Assembly (NCBI RefSeq): GCF_900095745.1
Contig: NZ_FMIR01000015.1
Span: 372,001 to 436,000, forward strand
Direction of reading: 5' to 3'
Length of the DNA: 64,000 nucleotides
From: Microbacterium oxydans
GTDB taxonomy: Bacteria > Actinomycetota > Actinomycetes > Actinomycetales > Microbacteriaceae
A program made the position numbers and the translations under genes. How positions within the stretch are numbered: the first letter of the stretch is position 1; each line of letters begins with the position of its first letter. Below, piece by piece: positions 1-8,141 of this stretch. Below the pieces are notes generated by a model. That model saw only the letters and a list, made by a program, of their open reading frames with translations, was not told where the DNA came from and did not search any database.

Positions 1-69
1 TGCCGAAATAGCAGCCACGACGGCACTTTCCAGTCCATTCTCCACCCGCTGCTTGCGGTCTCTGGACAC
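1..69 (-). CDS. Unknown protein, N-terminal 23 residues only (partial)
   Basis: An open frame begins with GTG at 69 and runs off the left edge of the window. An AAGGAA ribosome-binding site overlaps the end of the preceding nuclease gene (stop at 79-81), so the two are probably co-transcribed. The visible residues are rich in charged and small amino acids (it begins VSRDRKQRVENG) and do not identify a family. Position suggests a further component of the restriction-type module. It is too short to call with certainty. Confidence 0.5.
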   Translation of the reverse strand, partial: MSRDRKQRVENGLESAVVAAISA

Positions 70-78
70 GCGAGTTCC

Positions 79-1161
79 TTACCGGTAGCGACGGACGGCT
101 TCGCGAATACTATCCGCGTGGGCGTAGATCTCGTCGAGCTCTTCGATCGGATGCCGCGCCTCAACCTTGTCGTCATCCAGAAGTCCGAGATACTTCTGCT
201 TGCCATTGAAATGGAGCCTGGCGATGGGCTTGCGGTTGTTGTCGTCGAGCAGCACCGCGAAGTAGCTCTTCGCATCACGATGCGTCACCCGCTGCGGCTT
301 AACATCTCCGCACGCGATGGCCTTCACAATCTGGTACCCCTCGAGCTCCTCGAGCGTCGTCTCAATCTCCGTGTCGCGGTCAAGATCCGCCTCGGCTACC
401 TCGGCGCTGGTCGCGGGCGGCGCTTCCGCTGTTCGAGTGATCCCGCTCACACCCAGCGCTGTCTTCAGTCGGTCGTTGACCCGTTCCGTTAGGAACTGCT
501 GCGCCGCCTTGCCTACGAGGCTCGTGAACTGCTGACGCACCTTCTGTGTGTAGGAGCCGTCGTAGACGCGCGTAGCAAAGAACTTGATCCACTCATCTGT
601 CGGTTCGCGGAACTGACTCGCGATCTCGCGCTTCAGGGCACCGATGTACTTGAGCTCCTCGGCCGCGCTGATGATCGAGTCGAGATCGAACGTCTCCCTA
701 CTCAGCTTCTGAATCTCGGGGATCAACGTCTCGTCGATATCGAGCAGGTCAAGGACAAGGAAGGGCTTCGCGTCCATCCGGTTCGGTGCATCGAGGTCGG
801 TGTAGAAGTGCCAGTGGACACCGTTGGTCAGCACCGCGATACGTGCGTTGGTAACGGAGAAGTAGCGGAAGAGCTGCGATGCGTGCTCGATCTTGAGCGG
901 TCCCATCGACGGCTTGCACTCGATGAGAATCTGGACTTCACTCTCGCGCATGATCGCGTAGTCAATCTTCTCCCCCTTCTTCGTGCCGACGTCAGCGGTG
1001 AACTCCGGCACGACCTCCAGCGGGTCGAAGACGTCGTAACCGAGGATCGTCGAGATGAACGGCATCACAAATGCGTTCTTCGTCGCTTCCTCGGTGCCGA
1101 TCGCGGTCGCTTGGTTCTTCACCTTCGTCGCAAGGGAATCGAGACGCTCTGAAAACTCCAC
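79..1161 (-). CDS. Stand-alone type I restriction HsdR-N-like PD-(D/E)XK nuclease domain protein
   Basis: A 360-residue protein resembling the N-terminal nuclease domain of type I restriction subunits (HSDR_N family). The nuclease core is visible as Asp67 followed by Glu81-Cys-Lys83, after a strand that starts near residue 65. No helicase motor motifs follow. The C-terminal 120 residues are charged and of unknown role. The start is GTG at 1161, six bases after a GGAG site. It is divergent from a large methyltransferase-nuclease gene, and another gene starts 9 bases downstream. I infer a role in DNA defence or restriction. An orphan effector with unknown partners is equally possible, because many genomes carry such proteins alone. 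Confidence 0.7.
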   Translation of the reverse strand: MEFSERLDSLATKVKNQATAIGTEEATKNAFVMPFISTILGYDVFDPLEVVPEFTADVGTKKGEKIDYAIMRESEVQILIECKPSMGPLKIEHASQLFRYFSVTNARIAVLTNGVHWHFYTDLDAPNRMDAKPFLVLDLLDIDETLIPEIQKLSRETFDLDSIISAAEELKYIGALKREIASQFREPTDEWIKFFATRVYDGSYTQKVRQQFTSLVGKAAQQFLTERVNDRLKTALGVSGITRTAEAPPATSAEVAEADLDRDTEIETTLEELEGYQIVKAIACGDVKPQRVTHRDAKSYFAVLLDDNNRKPIARLHFNGKQKYLGLLDDDKVEARHPIEELDEIYAHADSIREAVRRYR

Positions 1162-1831
1162 CGTTACTCCGTTCGTCCTTGAACACGCTTGGATCCAGAC
1201 GATAGCGGAAGGTACGTTCTCCGGGTTGGACTACTTCATCGCTACGGAGATCCTTGCGGGCTTGTTCCAGGTGATCCTCGGGTGCTCGACGCCGCGAAAG
1301 CTGATGCGGTTCAGTCCCTGAGAGCGCCACGGTCGGAATCGCGAACGTGCTGGCGATCTTCGTGTTCAGCTCACAGTTCCCGCAACTGATCGACGTGCGC
1401 GCGGATCGCCAGGTGTGCGCTGCGGCCGCGCCGATGCGACGGGCCTATCCCGCTTCCACGACGCGATCCCCTGTGGTGTCTGTCGTAAGCCGGCAGCCTT
1501 CCCATTTCTGGGGCGCGACGAGTGCAAGACGCGGTCTGGAATCCGCGCGATGTGACCCCGTTGCCGACTTGAAACTCGGCAACAGGCGCCGCCAAACGCC
1601 AGGGGGCGGCTCCGCTCCCCCGTGGCGACGCCTCCCCGGTGCGGCATAGCGTCTTCCCGTCTATATGTTTTTGTCTACTGTTCCTCGCGAATTCTTCAGC
1701 CCCGCATCCTGCGGCGCCTCGTCGCTCTAGCAACGCAGAGCGTCGCAGAGCACGAGTGCAGCGCTACGGAGACGGCCGACCGGTCTCGTAAGAGTCGAGA
1801 TGTCGGAGGGGTGGATAGACTGACGCTCACC
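1162..1831. other. Divergent intergenic region with a GC-rich hairpin
   Basis: This 670-base gap separates two divergent genes. I see no convincing gene in it: the open frames on both strands have atypical composition and no ribosome-binding site. The one clear structure is a hairpin at 1597-1627: CGCCAGGGGG pairs with CCCCCGTGGCG with one bulged G and a 10-base loop. No T-tract follows, so it is not a standard terminator. GGAGG at 1804-1808 lies just before a possible GTG start at 1811. Confidence 0.4.
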
Positions 1832-4800
1832 ATGAACACCTCTCTGCGTGCCGCCCTAAACACATACTGCAAAGAACTTAGCAGTCAGTACGCGACGGGA
1901 CACGCGAAAGAGCATGCGTATCGCCCCGCGCTGAAGACGCTCATGGAGGCGTTCGAGAACATCATCGCTATCAACGATCCGAAGAAATCGGAGCACGGCA
2001 ACCCAGACTTTGTATTCCTCCAGAAAGACAATCCGGCGATTGTGCGGGGGTACGCTGAAGCAAAAGACGTCGATATCAAACTCGACAGCGTAGAGGGGTC
2101 CGAACAGATGGAAAGGTATCGCGGTTACGCAAACCTGTTTCTGACCAACTACCTCGATTTTCGATTTTATCGCAACGGCGAGAAATACAAGACCATCGTG
2201 ATTGGATCCCGCACGAGCACAGGGCTCGCATTTGACGCGGAAGCGACCGAGGCACTGATCCGAGAAGTATCTGAATTTGTAGCTTTGCCCCCAGAGAAAA
2301 TAGCATCTGGCCGCCGCTTGGCCACGCTTATGGGCGCCAAGGCGCGACGACTCCGGGACGACGTTGACGATTTTGTGAAAAACGGCGACGACGAACTTAG
2401 CAAGATCATGCAGATGATCAAAGACCGGCTTGTACCGGACATCGACGCGCCGAAGTTTGCGGACATGTACGCACAAACGCTTGTTTACGGACTCTTCGTT
2501 GCTCGATACGCAGATAGCACTCCTGCAACCTTTTCGCGCCAGGAAGCCAGAGATCTCGTACCAAAATCAAACCCGTTCCTGCGGGCCTTTTTCGACCACA
2601 TCGCGGGCGCCGAGTTCGACGACAGACTGGGGTACATTGTCGACGAGCTTTGCGCAGTCTTCCGCGTTAGTGATGTCGAAGACATCGTAACCAAGCATCT
2701 TAAGGTGTCCGAAGTAACTAGGTCCGAGAAAGACCCGATCATACACTTTTATGAGGACTTCCTCGCCACCTACGACCCGAGGATGAAACGAGCCATGGGC
2801 GCGTACTACACGCCGGTTCCCGTGGTGAGGTACATCGTACGCCGAGTGGACGAAGTACTAAAGCAGCATTTCGGGATATGTGATGGACTAGCGGACACAG
2901 AAAAGCTCTCCTACACCCCGAAGACCAGCACACACCCGCTTACCGCGGAAGCCGAGGCCGCTCGGGTTGAGTCGGCCGCTGAGGTGGATCTTCACCGAGT
3001 GCAATTGCTCGATCCGGCCGTTGGAACTGGCACCTTTCTAAACGAGACGATCAAGTACATCCACACGCAGTTCGCTGATCAACAAGGGCGTTGGCCGAAA
3101 TACGTCGACGAGGACCTACTCCCGCGCGTGCACGGGTTCGAGCTGATGATGGCCCCTTACACCGTCGCTCATCTCAAGCTTGGAATGACGCTTACCGAGA
3201 CCGGTGCCCCGAAGAGCGCTGCACGCGTGAACGTTTTCCTTACTAATACTCTCCAGGAAGGTCTAGCCGCTGAACCGGGTCTGCTTGAGTTCGGCCTGTC
3301 CGAAGCCGTCACGGAAGAAAGCCAGCTCGCCGCGGACGTGAAGACCAATCAACCGATCATGGTTATCCTGGGAAACCCTCCCTACTCAGCCAGTAGTAAC
3401 AACCGCACGAAGTTCGCGAACAAGCTAGTCGATAAATACAAAGTTGAGCCCGGCGGCCTGGGTAAACTTGACGAGGAAAAGACCTGGCTCAATGATGACT
3501 ACGTGAAGTTCCTATCTTTCGCTGAGGGCATGATTGCGGCTAACGGAACCGGCGTAGTTGCGATGATCACGAATAACGGCTACTTGGATAATCCCACGTT
3601 TAGAGGGATGCGCTGGCATCTGCTGCGGACGTTCGACGACATCTACGTGCTTGACCTTCACGGTAATGCCAACAAGGGAGAAGTCGCACCCGATGGCTCA
3701 AAGGATGAAAACGTATTCCCGATACGCCAAGGTGTCGGTATCATCATCGCGGTCAAGACGACAGGTAGTGCTGACCTGGCGACGGTTCATCACAGTGAGC
3801 TTTGGGGCAAGCGTGCCGACAAGTTCGCGGCCCTGATCGATCACGAGATCGAATGGCAGGTGCTTGACCTCGATCCAGAGTTCCTCTTTTTCGTTCCCCG
3901 CGGGACCAACGGAAAAGAGGAGTACGATTCCGGGATCCCAGTCGACAAACTCTTCCGCGTCGGTTCAACAGGAATTGTCACCCGCGGCGACAGCTTCATA
4001 GTCGATACGCACAAGAGCGTCATCGAGGACCGCGTGAAAAAGCTCACGAGGGGTGGTTACGACGCGGCCGCGATGACTGAAGAGTTTGGATTGGGAGAAG
4101 CCTACGCGCCCTGGGTGCTTGCCAATCGCGGCGCACTAAGCTTTGATAGCAGCAAACTCATCCCAATTGCGTACCGACCGTTCGACCATCGTTACACCTA
4201 TTTCAGCAATAAGGTCCTCTGGCGATGGCGCGAAGAGGTCATGAAACACTTTCTACAGGAAAAGCGACCTAACGTCGGCCTCGTGACTACGCGGCTACAG
4301 AAGACAAACCCCGGAGCGTTCGTCAGCAATATGCCGATTGGGCACAAGGTGTTCAACTCGTACGACTCGAACTCGCTTTTTCCACTTTATGTATTTGCGA
4401 GCGACGGAACGATGGAATCCAACCTCGACCCCACTCAGGTAGCCGCACTCACGGCTGGGCTATCCACGCCTCCTTCCCCGCAAGAGATCTTCGACTACGT
4501 GTATGGCGTCCTCTACACGCCGAAGTTCCGAGAGGCCTATGCGGAACTGATGGTGTCAGGCTTCCCGAAGATACCTAAGCCGACTACGGACGGCTCCTTC
4601 CGCAAGATCGCTGAGCTCGGCGCACAGCTTCGCGAGCTCCATCTGCTTTCGGAAAAGCTACCGACGACGACGACGTTCCCAATCGTTGGCGACGACGTGG
4701 TACGCACCGTTACTTACAAGGACGGAGCTGTCTGGATCAACACCACGCAGTTCTTCGGGAATGTCAGCGAGGCAGCTTGGTCTCAGTTCATCGGTGGCTA

Positions 4801-4960
4801 CCGACCGGCGTATCAGTGGCTTCAGGATCGTCGCAGGAAGTCTCTGTCTAACACCGATTTCACTCAGTACCAACAGATAGTCGCCACGCTTGAGGCGACA
4901 GCGCTGGCTATGAATGAGCTAGATGCAGCGTCTCCGGACTACATCGGAGCAGTCGAGTAG
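1832..4960 (+). CDS. Type ISP/IIG-like restriction-modification enzyme (nuclease + N6-adenine methyltransferase)
   Basis: A 1042-residue protein. Near the N terminus a PD-(D/E)XK nuclease signature is visible (Pro58-Asp59, then Glu76-Ala-Lys78). The central domain is an N6-adenine methyltransferase: motif I DPAVGTGTFL at about 394-403 for S-adenosylmethionine binding and the catalytic NPPY at 515-518. The C-terminal third matches the layout of a target-recognition domain of type ISP enzymes. Classic ISP enzymes are about 1600 residues and carry a helicase between nuclease and methylase; I see no helicase motifs, so it is closer in plan to type IIG. The start ATG 1832 is chosen because homology-like sequence begins there; GTG 1811 is an alternative. 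Codons are richer in A/T than in genes downstream, which suggests transfer. Confidence 0.85.
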   Translation: MNTSLRAALNTYCKELSSQYATGHAKEHAYRPALKTLMEAFENIIAINDPKKSEHGNPDFVFLQKDNPAIVRGYAEAKDVDIKLDSVEGSEQMERYRGYANLFLTNYLDFRFYRNGEKYKTIVIGSRTSTGLAFDAEATEALIREVSEFVALPPEKIASGRRLATLMGAKARRLRDDVDDFVKNGDDELSKIMQMIKDRLVPDIDAPKFADMYAQTLVYGLFVARYADSTPATFSRQEARDLVPKSNPFLRAFFDHIAGAEFDDRLGYIVDELCAVFRVSDVEDIVTKHLKVSEVTRSEKDPIIHFYEDFLATYDPRMKRAMGAYYTPVPVVRYIVRRVDEVLKQHFGICDGLADTEKLSYTPKTSTHPLTAEAEAARVESAAEVDLHRVQLLDPAVGTGTFLNETIKYIHTQFADQQGRWPKYVDEDLLPRVHGFELMMAPYTVAHLKLGMTLTETGAPKSAARVNVFLTNTLQEGLAAEPGLLEFGLSEAVTEESQLAADVKTNQPIMVILGNPPYSASSNNRTKFANKLVDKYKVEPGGLGKLDEEKTWLNDDYVKFLSFAEGMIAANGTGVVAMITNNGYLDNPTFRGMRWHLLRTFDDIYVLDLHGNANKGEVAPDGSKDENVFPIRQGVGIIIAVKTTGSADLATVHHSELWGKRADKFAALIDHEIEWQVLDLDPEFLFFVPRGTNGKEEYDSGIPVDKLFRVGSTGIVTRGDSFIVDTHKSVIEDRVKKLTRGGYDAAAMTEEFGLGEAYAPWVLANRGALSFDSSKLIPIAYRPFDHRYTYFSNKVLWRWREEVMKHFLQEKRPNVGLVTTRLQKTNPGAFVSNMPIGHKVFNSYDSNSLFPLYVFASDGTMESNLDPTQVAALTAGLSTPPSPQEIFDYVYGVLYTPKFREAYAELMVSGFPKIPKPTTDGSFRKIAELGAQLRELHLLSEKLPTTTTFPIVGDDVVRTVTYKDGAVWINTTQFFGNVSEAAWSQFIGGYRPAYQWLQDRRRKSLSNTDFTQYQQIVATLEATALAMNELDAASPDYIGAVE

Positions 4961-4989
4961 CTACGCGCCACGCGCTAGCTAGGAGTTCT

Positions 4990-5290
4990 CCGTGGCATCG
5001 ATCCCTTCCGGCGACTCCACCAACTTCCGTCACATGCACGGCATACGCCATCCGCCGACCGCCACCGCCAACCGCATCCACTCGCCCGCGCACACAATTC
5101 GATCCCGACCGCTCCCGCGTTCTCGCCAGCTGCTCCCTCCTCCGAGCTCCCGGAATCGGCACCGCACCTTCCGACAAGACCTACGCGAGCGCCACCTGCA
5201 CGACTGTCGCCCCGCGCTCACGTGCAAGCTCGTCGACCTGCTCCACCGGCCGGCGGGTTCGACGCCAACGTCTCGGGCCGGAAGCGCGGC
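4990..5290 (-). pseudogene. Decayed aldo/keto reductase, C-terminal remnant
   Basis: Read on the minus strand, the segment first gives a frame with RFRPETLASN (about 5288-5250). It then shifts frame to PVEQVDELARERG, continues to VVQVALA, meets a TAG stop at 5183-5181, and resumes in the same frame as VLSEGAVPIPGARRREQLA. In intact aldo/keto reductases the last two blocks form one run of the type QVALAWVL...PIPG(T/A)RR, so the stop replaces the conserved Trp codon (TGG to TAG). At least one frameshift and one nonsense mutation are therefore visible. The start of the gene is absent. It sits at the border of the A/T-richer restriction region, which may mark the junction of an insertion or deletion. 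Confidence 0.65.
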
Positions 5291-5295
5291 AGCCG

Positions 5296-5910
5296 CTAGT
5301 CGGGCTGTGTTCCAAACCGCTCCCCCGAACTGACCTGCTGCGCCACCCGCCGCAGCGCCAACAACAACGGCTCCACCAGCACCGACCCCAGCACCACGTA
5401 CCGCACCGCGGCTTCCGCAGACTCCCCCGGCACCCCCGCGATCTCCGCATCCGCAATCCGTCGCATGCTCGCGAGGTACTCCGCCATCGCCGCATCCGGA
5501 ACGGTGAACCCGACGCGCTCCAACCCCTGCAGCGCCCGCGCGACCGCGTACAGCACCGCCTCGTCACACATCCCCGGCTTCCACCCGAGCCCTGCCACAA
5601 GGGCCTCCGCGTCCGTCAGATCCAAAGACTCATCCACCGGCGGAGTGATCGCCGCATGCGCCATCCCGAGCAGGTTGTGCGCATTCTCCGGCGGCTCATC
5701 GAGCGCGGCCAGCACCCGCCGCGTCTCGGCGATGCTCACCCCCGCGTCGAGCAGCGCCCGGATCACCCGTAACCGCTCCACGTGCCGCTCGCCGTACGCG
5801 GCCTGAGTCGGCGCACTGCGCTCACCCTCGGGCAGCAGCCCCTCGCGCAGGTAGTACTTGATCGTCGGCACGGTCACGCCGGTCTGGGCTGACAGTTCGG
5901 AAATTCTCAT
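5296..5910 (-). CDS. MerR-family transcriptional regulator
   Basis: A 204-residue protein. The first 70 residues form a MerR winged helix-turn-helix (MRISELSAQTGVTVPTIKYYLREG), followed by the long helix that pairs the dimer. The remaining 130 residues are helical and of unknown ligand; there is no cysteine cluster of the metal-sensing kind. ATG 5910 is chosen because AGAGG lies five bases upstream; a GTG six bases earlier would clash with that site. The gene is divergent from the DUF4188 gene and shares with it a 70-base promoter region holding two GATAG-N5-CTATC sites, which it very likely binds. Confidence 0.88.
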   Translation of the reverse strand: MRISELSAQTGVTVPTIKYYLREGLLPEGERSAPTQAAYGERHVERLRVIRALLDAGVSIAETRRVLAALDEPPENAHNLLGMAHAAITPPVDESLDLTDAEALVAGLGWKPGMCDEAVLYAVARALQGLERVGFTVPDAAMAEYLASMRRIADAEIAGVPGESAEAAVRYVVLGSVLVEPLLLALRRVAQQVSSGERFGTQPD

Positions 5911-5919
5911 GGCCACCTC

Positions 5920-5948
5920 TTGACTTCGATAGTAGCGCTATCCATTAT
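5920..5948 (+). promoter_or_regulatory. Promoter of the DUF4188 gene
   Basis: TTGACT (5920-5925) and CATTAT (5943-5948) are separated by 17 bases, giving a plausible sigma-70-type promoter reading right. The first MerR operator copy lies exactly between the two boxes, the usual position for MerR-family activators. Confidence 0.5.
5928..5942. promoter_or_regulatory. MerR operator copy 1 (GATAG-N5-CTATC)
   Basis: An inverted repeat with 5-base arms, GATAG TAGCG CTATC. A second copy begins exactly 22 bases downstream, about two helical turns, so both would face the same side of the DNA. Confidence 0.65.
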
Positions 5949-5949
5949 C

Positions 5950-5964
5950 GATAGTGAAGCTATC
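5950..5964. promoter_or_regulatory. MerR operator copy 2 (GATAG-N5-CTATC)
   Basis: GATAG TGAAG CTATC, same arms and spacing as copy 1. It covers the likely transcription start and leader of the rightward gene. Confidence 0.6.
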
Positions 5965-5980
5965 TAACCAAGGAGTCATC

Positions 5981-6490
5981 ATGTCGAAAGTCATCACGGG
6001 CCGCATGACCCACCGCCACGAGGGCGAGCTCGTCGTGTTCCACATCGGGATGCAGATCAACCGCTGGTGGCGCCCCGACTTGTGGATGCCGGCCTTCTTC
6101 GCCATGCCGGGGATGCTGCGCGAACTCAGCACCGACCCCGACTCGGGCATGCTCGGCTACCACCTGCTCTTCGGCTCGGGCGGACCCTACGTCGTGCAGT
6201 ACTGGTCATCCGTCGACAAGCTCTACGCCTACGCGTCCAGCCCGAACCAGGAGCACCGCCCCGCCTGGACCGCCTTCAACCGCGCAGCCCGCAAGGCTCC
6301 GGGAGCGGTGGGCGTGTGGCACGAGACCTTCCGCGTCGACACCGCCGAGAGCGTGTACGTCTCGACGAAGCCGATGGGGCTGCCGAAGGCGACGGAACTC
6401 GTCGAGGTGCCGCGGCGTCAGGACCGGGCGCAGGCGCGGTTCGCCGAGGGGCGGACGGCGGCGCAGCCTTCGGCGAGCGTCGAGCAATAG
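5981..6490 (+). CDS. DUF4188 domain protein (putative haem-dependent monooxygenase-like fold)
   Basis: A 169-residue protein matching DUF4188: the tract HEGELVVFHIGMQINRWWRP near residue 10 and GMLGYHLLFGSGGPYVVQYW near residue 55 are typical. The family adopts a ferredoxin-like fold and is often annotated as monooxygenase or transcriptional-regulator-associated; no substrate is known. ATG 5981 follows AAGGAGT by four bases. The gene is divergent from a MerR regulator, which suggests induction by a compound sensed by MerR. The last 25 residues are low-complexity and probably disordered. Confidence 0.8.
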   Translation: MSKVITGRMTHRHEGELVVFHIGMQINRWWRPDLWMPAFFAMPGMLRELSTDPDSGMLGYHLLFGSGGPYVVQYWSSVDKLYAYASSPNQEHRPAWTAFNRAARKAPGAVGVWHETFRVDTAESVYVSTKPMGLPKATELVEVPRRQDRAQARFAEGRTAAQPSASVEQ

Positions 6491-6521
6491 TCCGTCGATC
6501 GAACCTTGACCCGCTGCCGGC

Positions 6522-6680
6522 TCATTCCACGGAAGAACTCGGCGGCCCCGGCCGCTCCGGCCTGCGCCGCAGGAAGAACCGAACGATCCCCCGCACGACG
6601 AAGAACACGATCGCCAGGATCACGACGAGAACGACCACACTGATGAGGAGGCCCCACCAGCTGAACATCGACCCGGTCAT
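6522..6680 (-). CDS. Small single-pass membrane protein, 52 residues
   Basis: Starts MTGSMFSWWG; residues 9-28 form one strongly hydrophobic helix rich in Val, Leu and Ile, followed by a basic stretch (RFFLRRRPERPG) that would sit in the cytoplasm. GAGGAG lies nine bases upstream of ATG 6680. The open frame extends further upstream, but the hydrophobic segment directly after this ATG and its ribosome-binding site favour the short form. No family is recognised. It is convergent with the DUF4188 gene, 31 bases away. Confidence 0.6.
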   Translation of the reverse strand: MTGSMFSWWGLLISVVVLVVILAIVFFVVRGIVRFFLRRRPERPGPPSSSVE

Positions 6681-6929
6681 ATTCTCGCGCTCCTCAGGAA
6701 AGGCCGAACGAGGCAGATGAGACCACGATGACCGGCGGCATACCCACCGATCAAAGCACATGCCCGCGGGCACCTGGGGTATTTCGGCGGCGGCCTGGAG
6801 GGGCATCCGTGAACGTACCGCGGCGCAATGAGCGAGCACGAACTCCGTCCCCCGATAGGCGGACAGACACGGCGCTCCGGACAGCGATAACGTCGAACAG
6901 GTAGAGCGGGTTCGATCGACGAAGGAGCA

Positions 6930-6989
6930 ATGATGACGATCTCCGAACTCTTCCCTGGGGAATCCACAGCGAAGGCGATGATCTCGTGA
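6930..6989 (+). CDS. 19-residue leader peptide coupled to the next gene
   Basis: A tiny frame, MMTISELFPGESTAKAMIS, preceded by a good AAGGAG site (6922-6927). Its TGA stop (6987-6989) overlaps the GTG start of the next gene in the arrangement GTGA. A real ribosome-binding site, two tandem ATG codons and the exact stop/start overlap argue that it is translated and couples translation of the membrane protein downstream, which has no site of its own. The peptide has no run of one rare amino acid that would suggest attenuation. Confidence 0.5.
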   Translation: MMTISELFPGESTAKAMIS

Positions 6990-7198
6990 CGACTCAACGT
7001 GTCCGCGGCACGGCGCTCGAGCGTGCGAGCGTCGTGGCGATGATCCTCGTCGGCGGCGCGCTTCCTGTCGCCGCCAATCTGCCCCTGTTCCAGGACGTCG
7101 TGTGGGTGTTCTGGCTCGCAGGCCTCGCACTCATCGTCGGCGCGCTGATTCTGGTGGTGAGCATCAACTGGCGCGGACGACGCTCCAGCGAATCCTGA
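6986..7198 (+). CDS. Small two-helix membrane protein, 70 residues
   Basis: Two hydrophobic helices (about residues 14-31 and 38-60) end in a basic tail (NWRGRRSSES), predicting an integral membrane protein with the tail inside. The start is GTG 6986, overlapping the stop of the 19-residue frame; no separate ribosome-binding site is seen, so expression probably depends on coupling. No family is recognised. Confidence 0.6.
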   Translation: MTTQRVRGTALERASVVAMILVGGALPVAANLPLFQDVVWVFWLAGLALIVGALILVVSINWRGRRSSES

Positions 7199-7277
7199 TC
7201 CCGGATCCGAGATCCCAGAGCTGATTCGCGATCGCTGCCGCCGCTGCCATCATGCTCGCCCGTTGGAGAATCTAGGT

Positions 7278-7463
7278 ATGAGCTCTGTGTGGATCGTGTT
7301 CGATGACGAAGATGATGCGGGAATCTACGGCGTCTTCGACAACCCTGAGGAGGCGGCGGCCTTCGCGGAAGAGATCAAGCACATGTCCTCGAATGGCATG
7401 AAGTATGCGGAGTACTCGGTGCCATGGCGCCTGACAGACAAGGCCACTCGCATAGAGATGTGA
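7278..7463 (+). CDS. Unknown small acidic protein, 61 residues
   Basis: MSSVWIVFDDEDDAGIYGVFDNPEEAAAFAEEI has the pattern of a small alpha/beta module: a strand, an acidic loop, then an amphipathic helix. Small proteins that begin with a VW(I/V)V strand and record a VFDxxEEA helix are common in actinobacteria and of unknown function. ATG 7278 is chosen with GGAG ten bases upstream; an upstream TTG at 7263 is possible. No partner gene is evident. Confidence 0.6.
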   Translation: MSSVWIVFDDEDDAGIYGVFDNPEEAAAFAEEIKHMSSNGMKYAEYSVPWRLTDKATRIEM

Positions 7464-7496
7464 CGACAGAGCGGTAGCCCGAAGTTCGCCGTTCAC

Positions 7497-8066
7497 CTAC
7501 CCCGCAATCCCCCGCAGCAACCGCACCACCGTCTCCTCGACCCGCTCCGCACTCAACGGCTGCCCGATCAGCGCGAAGTACGACGCCATCGCGATGAACT
7601 GATCCGCGATCGCGGCAGCATCCACATCCGCCCGCACATCCCCGTCGGCACGCCCGCGCGACACCCGCTCGGCCACCCACTCGCGGATCGGCGCCGCCAG
7701 CCGCTCGTTCAAGACCAACCCGAGCTCGGGATCAGCCGCCGTCACCTCGATGAGCGCCCGCGCCAGCGCAACGCCCTCGGGTCGAGCCAACCCGTCAGAC
7801 ATCGCCGAGAACCACGCCCGCAGATCCGCCCCGAGGTCGGCCGTCATCGGCACCGACACGTCCGCACCCGGCAGCGTTCCCTCGAGCAGCGCCTCACCGA
7901 GGATCGCGGCCTTCGACGGCCACCACCGGTAGATCGTCTGCTTCGAGACCTCCGCCGACTCGGCGAGACCCTCGATCGTCACGGTCTCGTACCCGTCTGC
8001 GGCGAGCGCACGCCGCATCGCCTCCAGCACGGATTGGCGGGCTTTTTCACTACGAGGACGGGGCAC
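7497..8066 (-). CDS. TetR/AcrR-family transcriptional regulator
   Basis: A 189-residue repressor. The helix-turn-helix occupies residues 1-55, including ETVTIEGLAESAEVSKQTIY and the typical RWWPSKAAIL. The C-terminal helical domain would bind a ligand and dimerise. The start is GTG 8066, directly after GAAAG with almost no spacing; frames upstream are closed, so translation may be leaderless. It is divergent from an SDR oxidoreductase 75 bases away and probably controls it, as TetR genes usually regulate their divergent neighbour. Confidence 0.85.
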   Translation of the reverse strand: MPRPRSEKARQSVLEAMRRALAADGYETVTIEGLAESAEVSKQTIYRWWPSKAAILGEALLEGTLPGADVSVPMTADLGADLRAWFSAMSDGLARPEGVALARALIEVTAADPELGLVLNERLAAPIREWVAERVSRGRADGDVRADVDAAAIADQFIAMASYFALIGQPLSAERVEETVVRLLRGIAG

Positions 8067-8073
8067 CTTTCGA

Positions 8074-8102
8074 GCGTACTCAGGCGTACACTGGAATATA
8101 AG
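8074..8102. promoter_or_regulatory. Divergent TetR/SDR control region
   Basis: The hexamer GCGTAC occurs at 8074-8079 and again at 8084-8089, one helical turn apart, followed by a TATAAG -10 box at 8097-8102 for the rightward gene. The repeat covers where a -35 box would be. Assignment as TetR operator is an inference from position. Confidence 0.35.
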
Positions 8103-8141
8103 TAGACGCACCGTTGCGAAACTCGAACAAGGAGAAAGAGC

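Noticed and set aside
1597..1627. Rho-independent terminator
   Set aside because: The hairpin is strong but no T-tract follows on either strand, and it lies upstream of genes on both sides.
1622..1831. Upstream extension of the restriction enzyme start to GTG 1622
   Set aside because: The added 70 residues have no family pattern, lie over the hairpin, and lack a ribosome-binding site.
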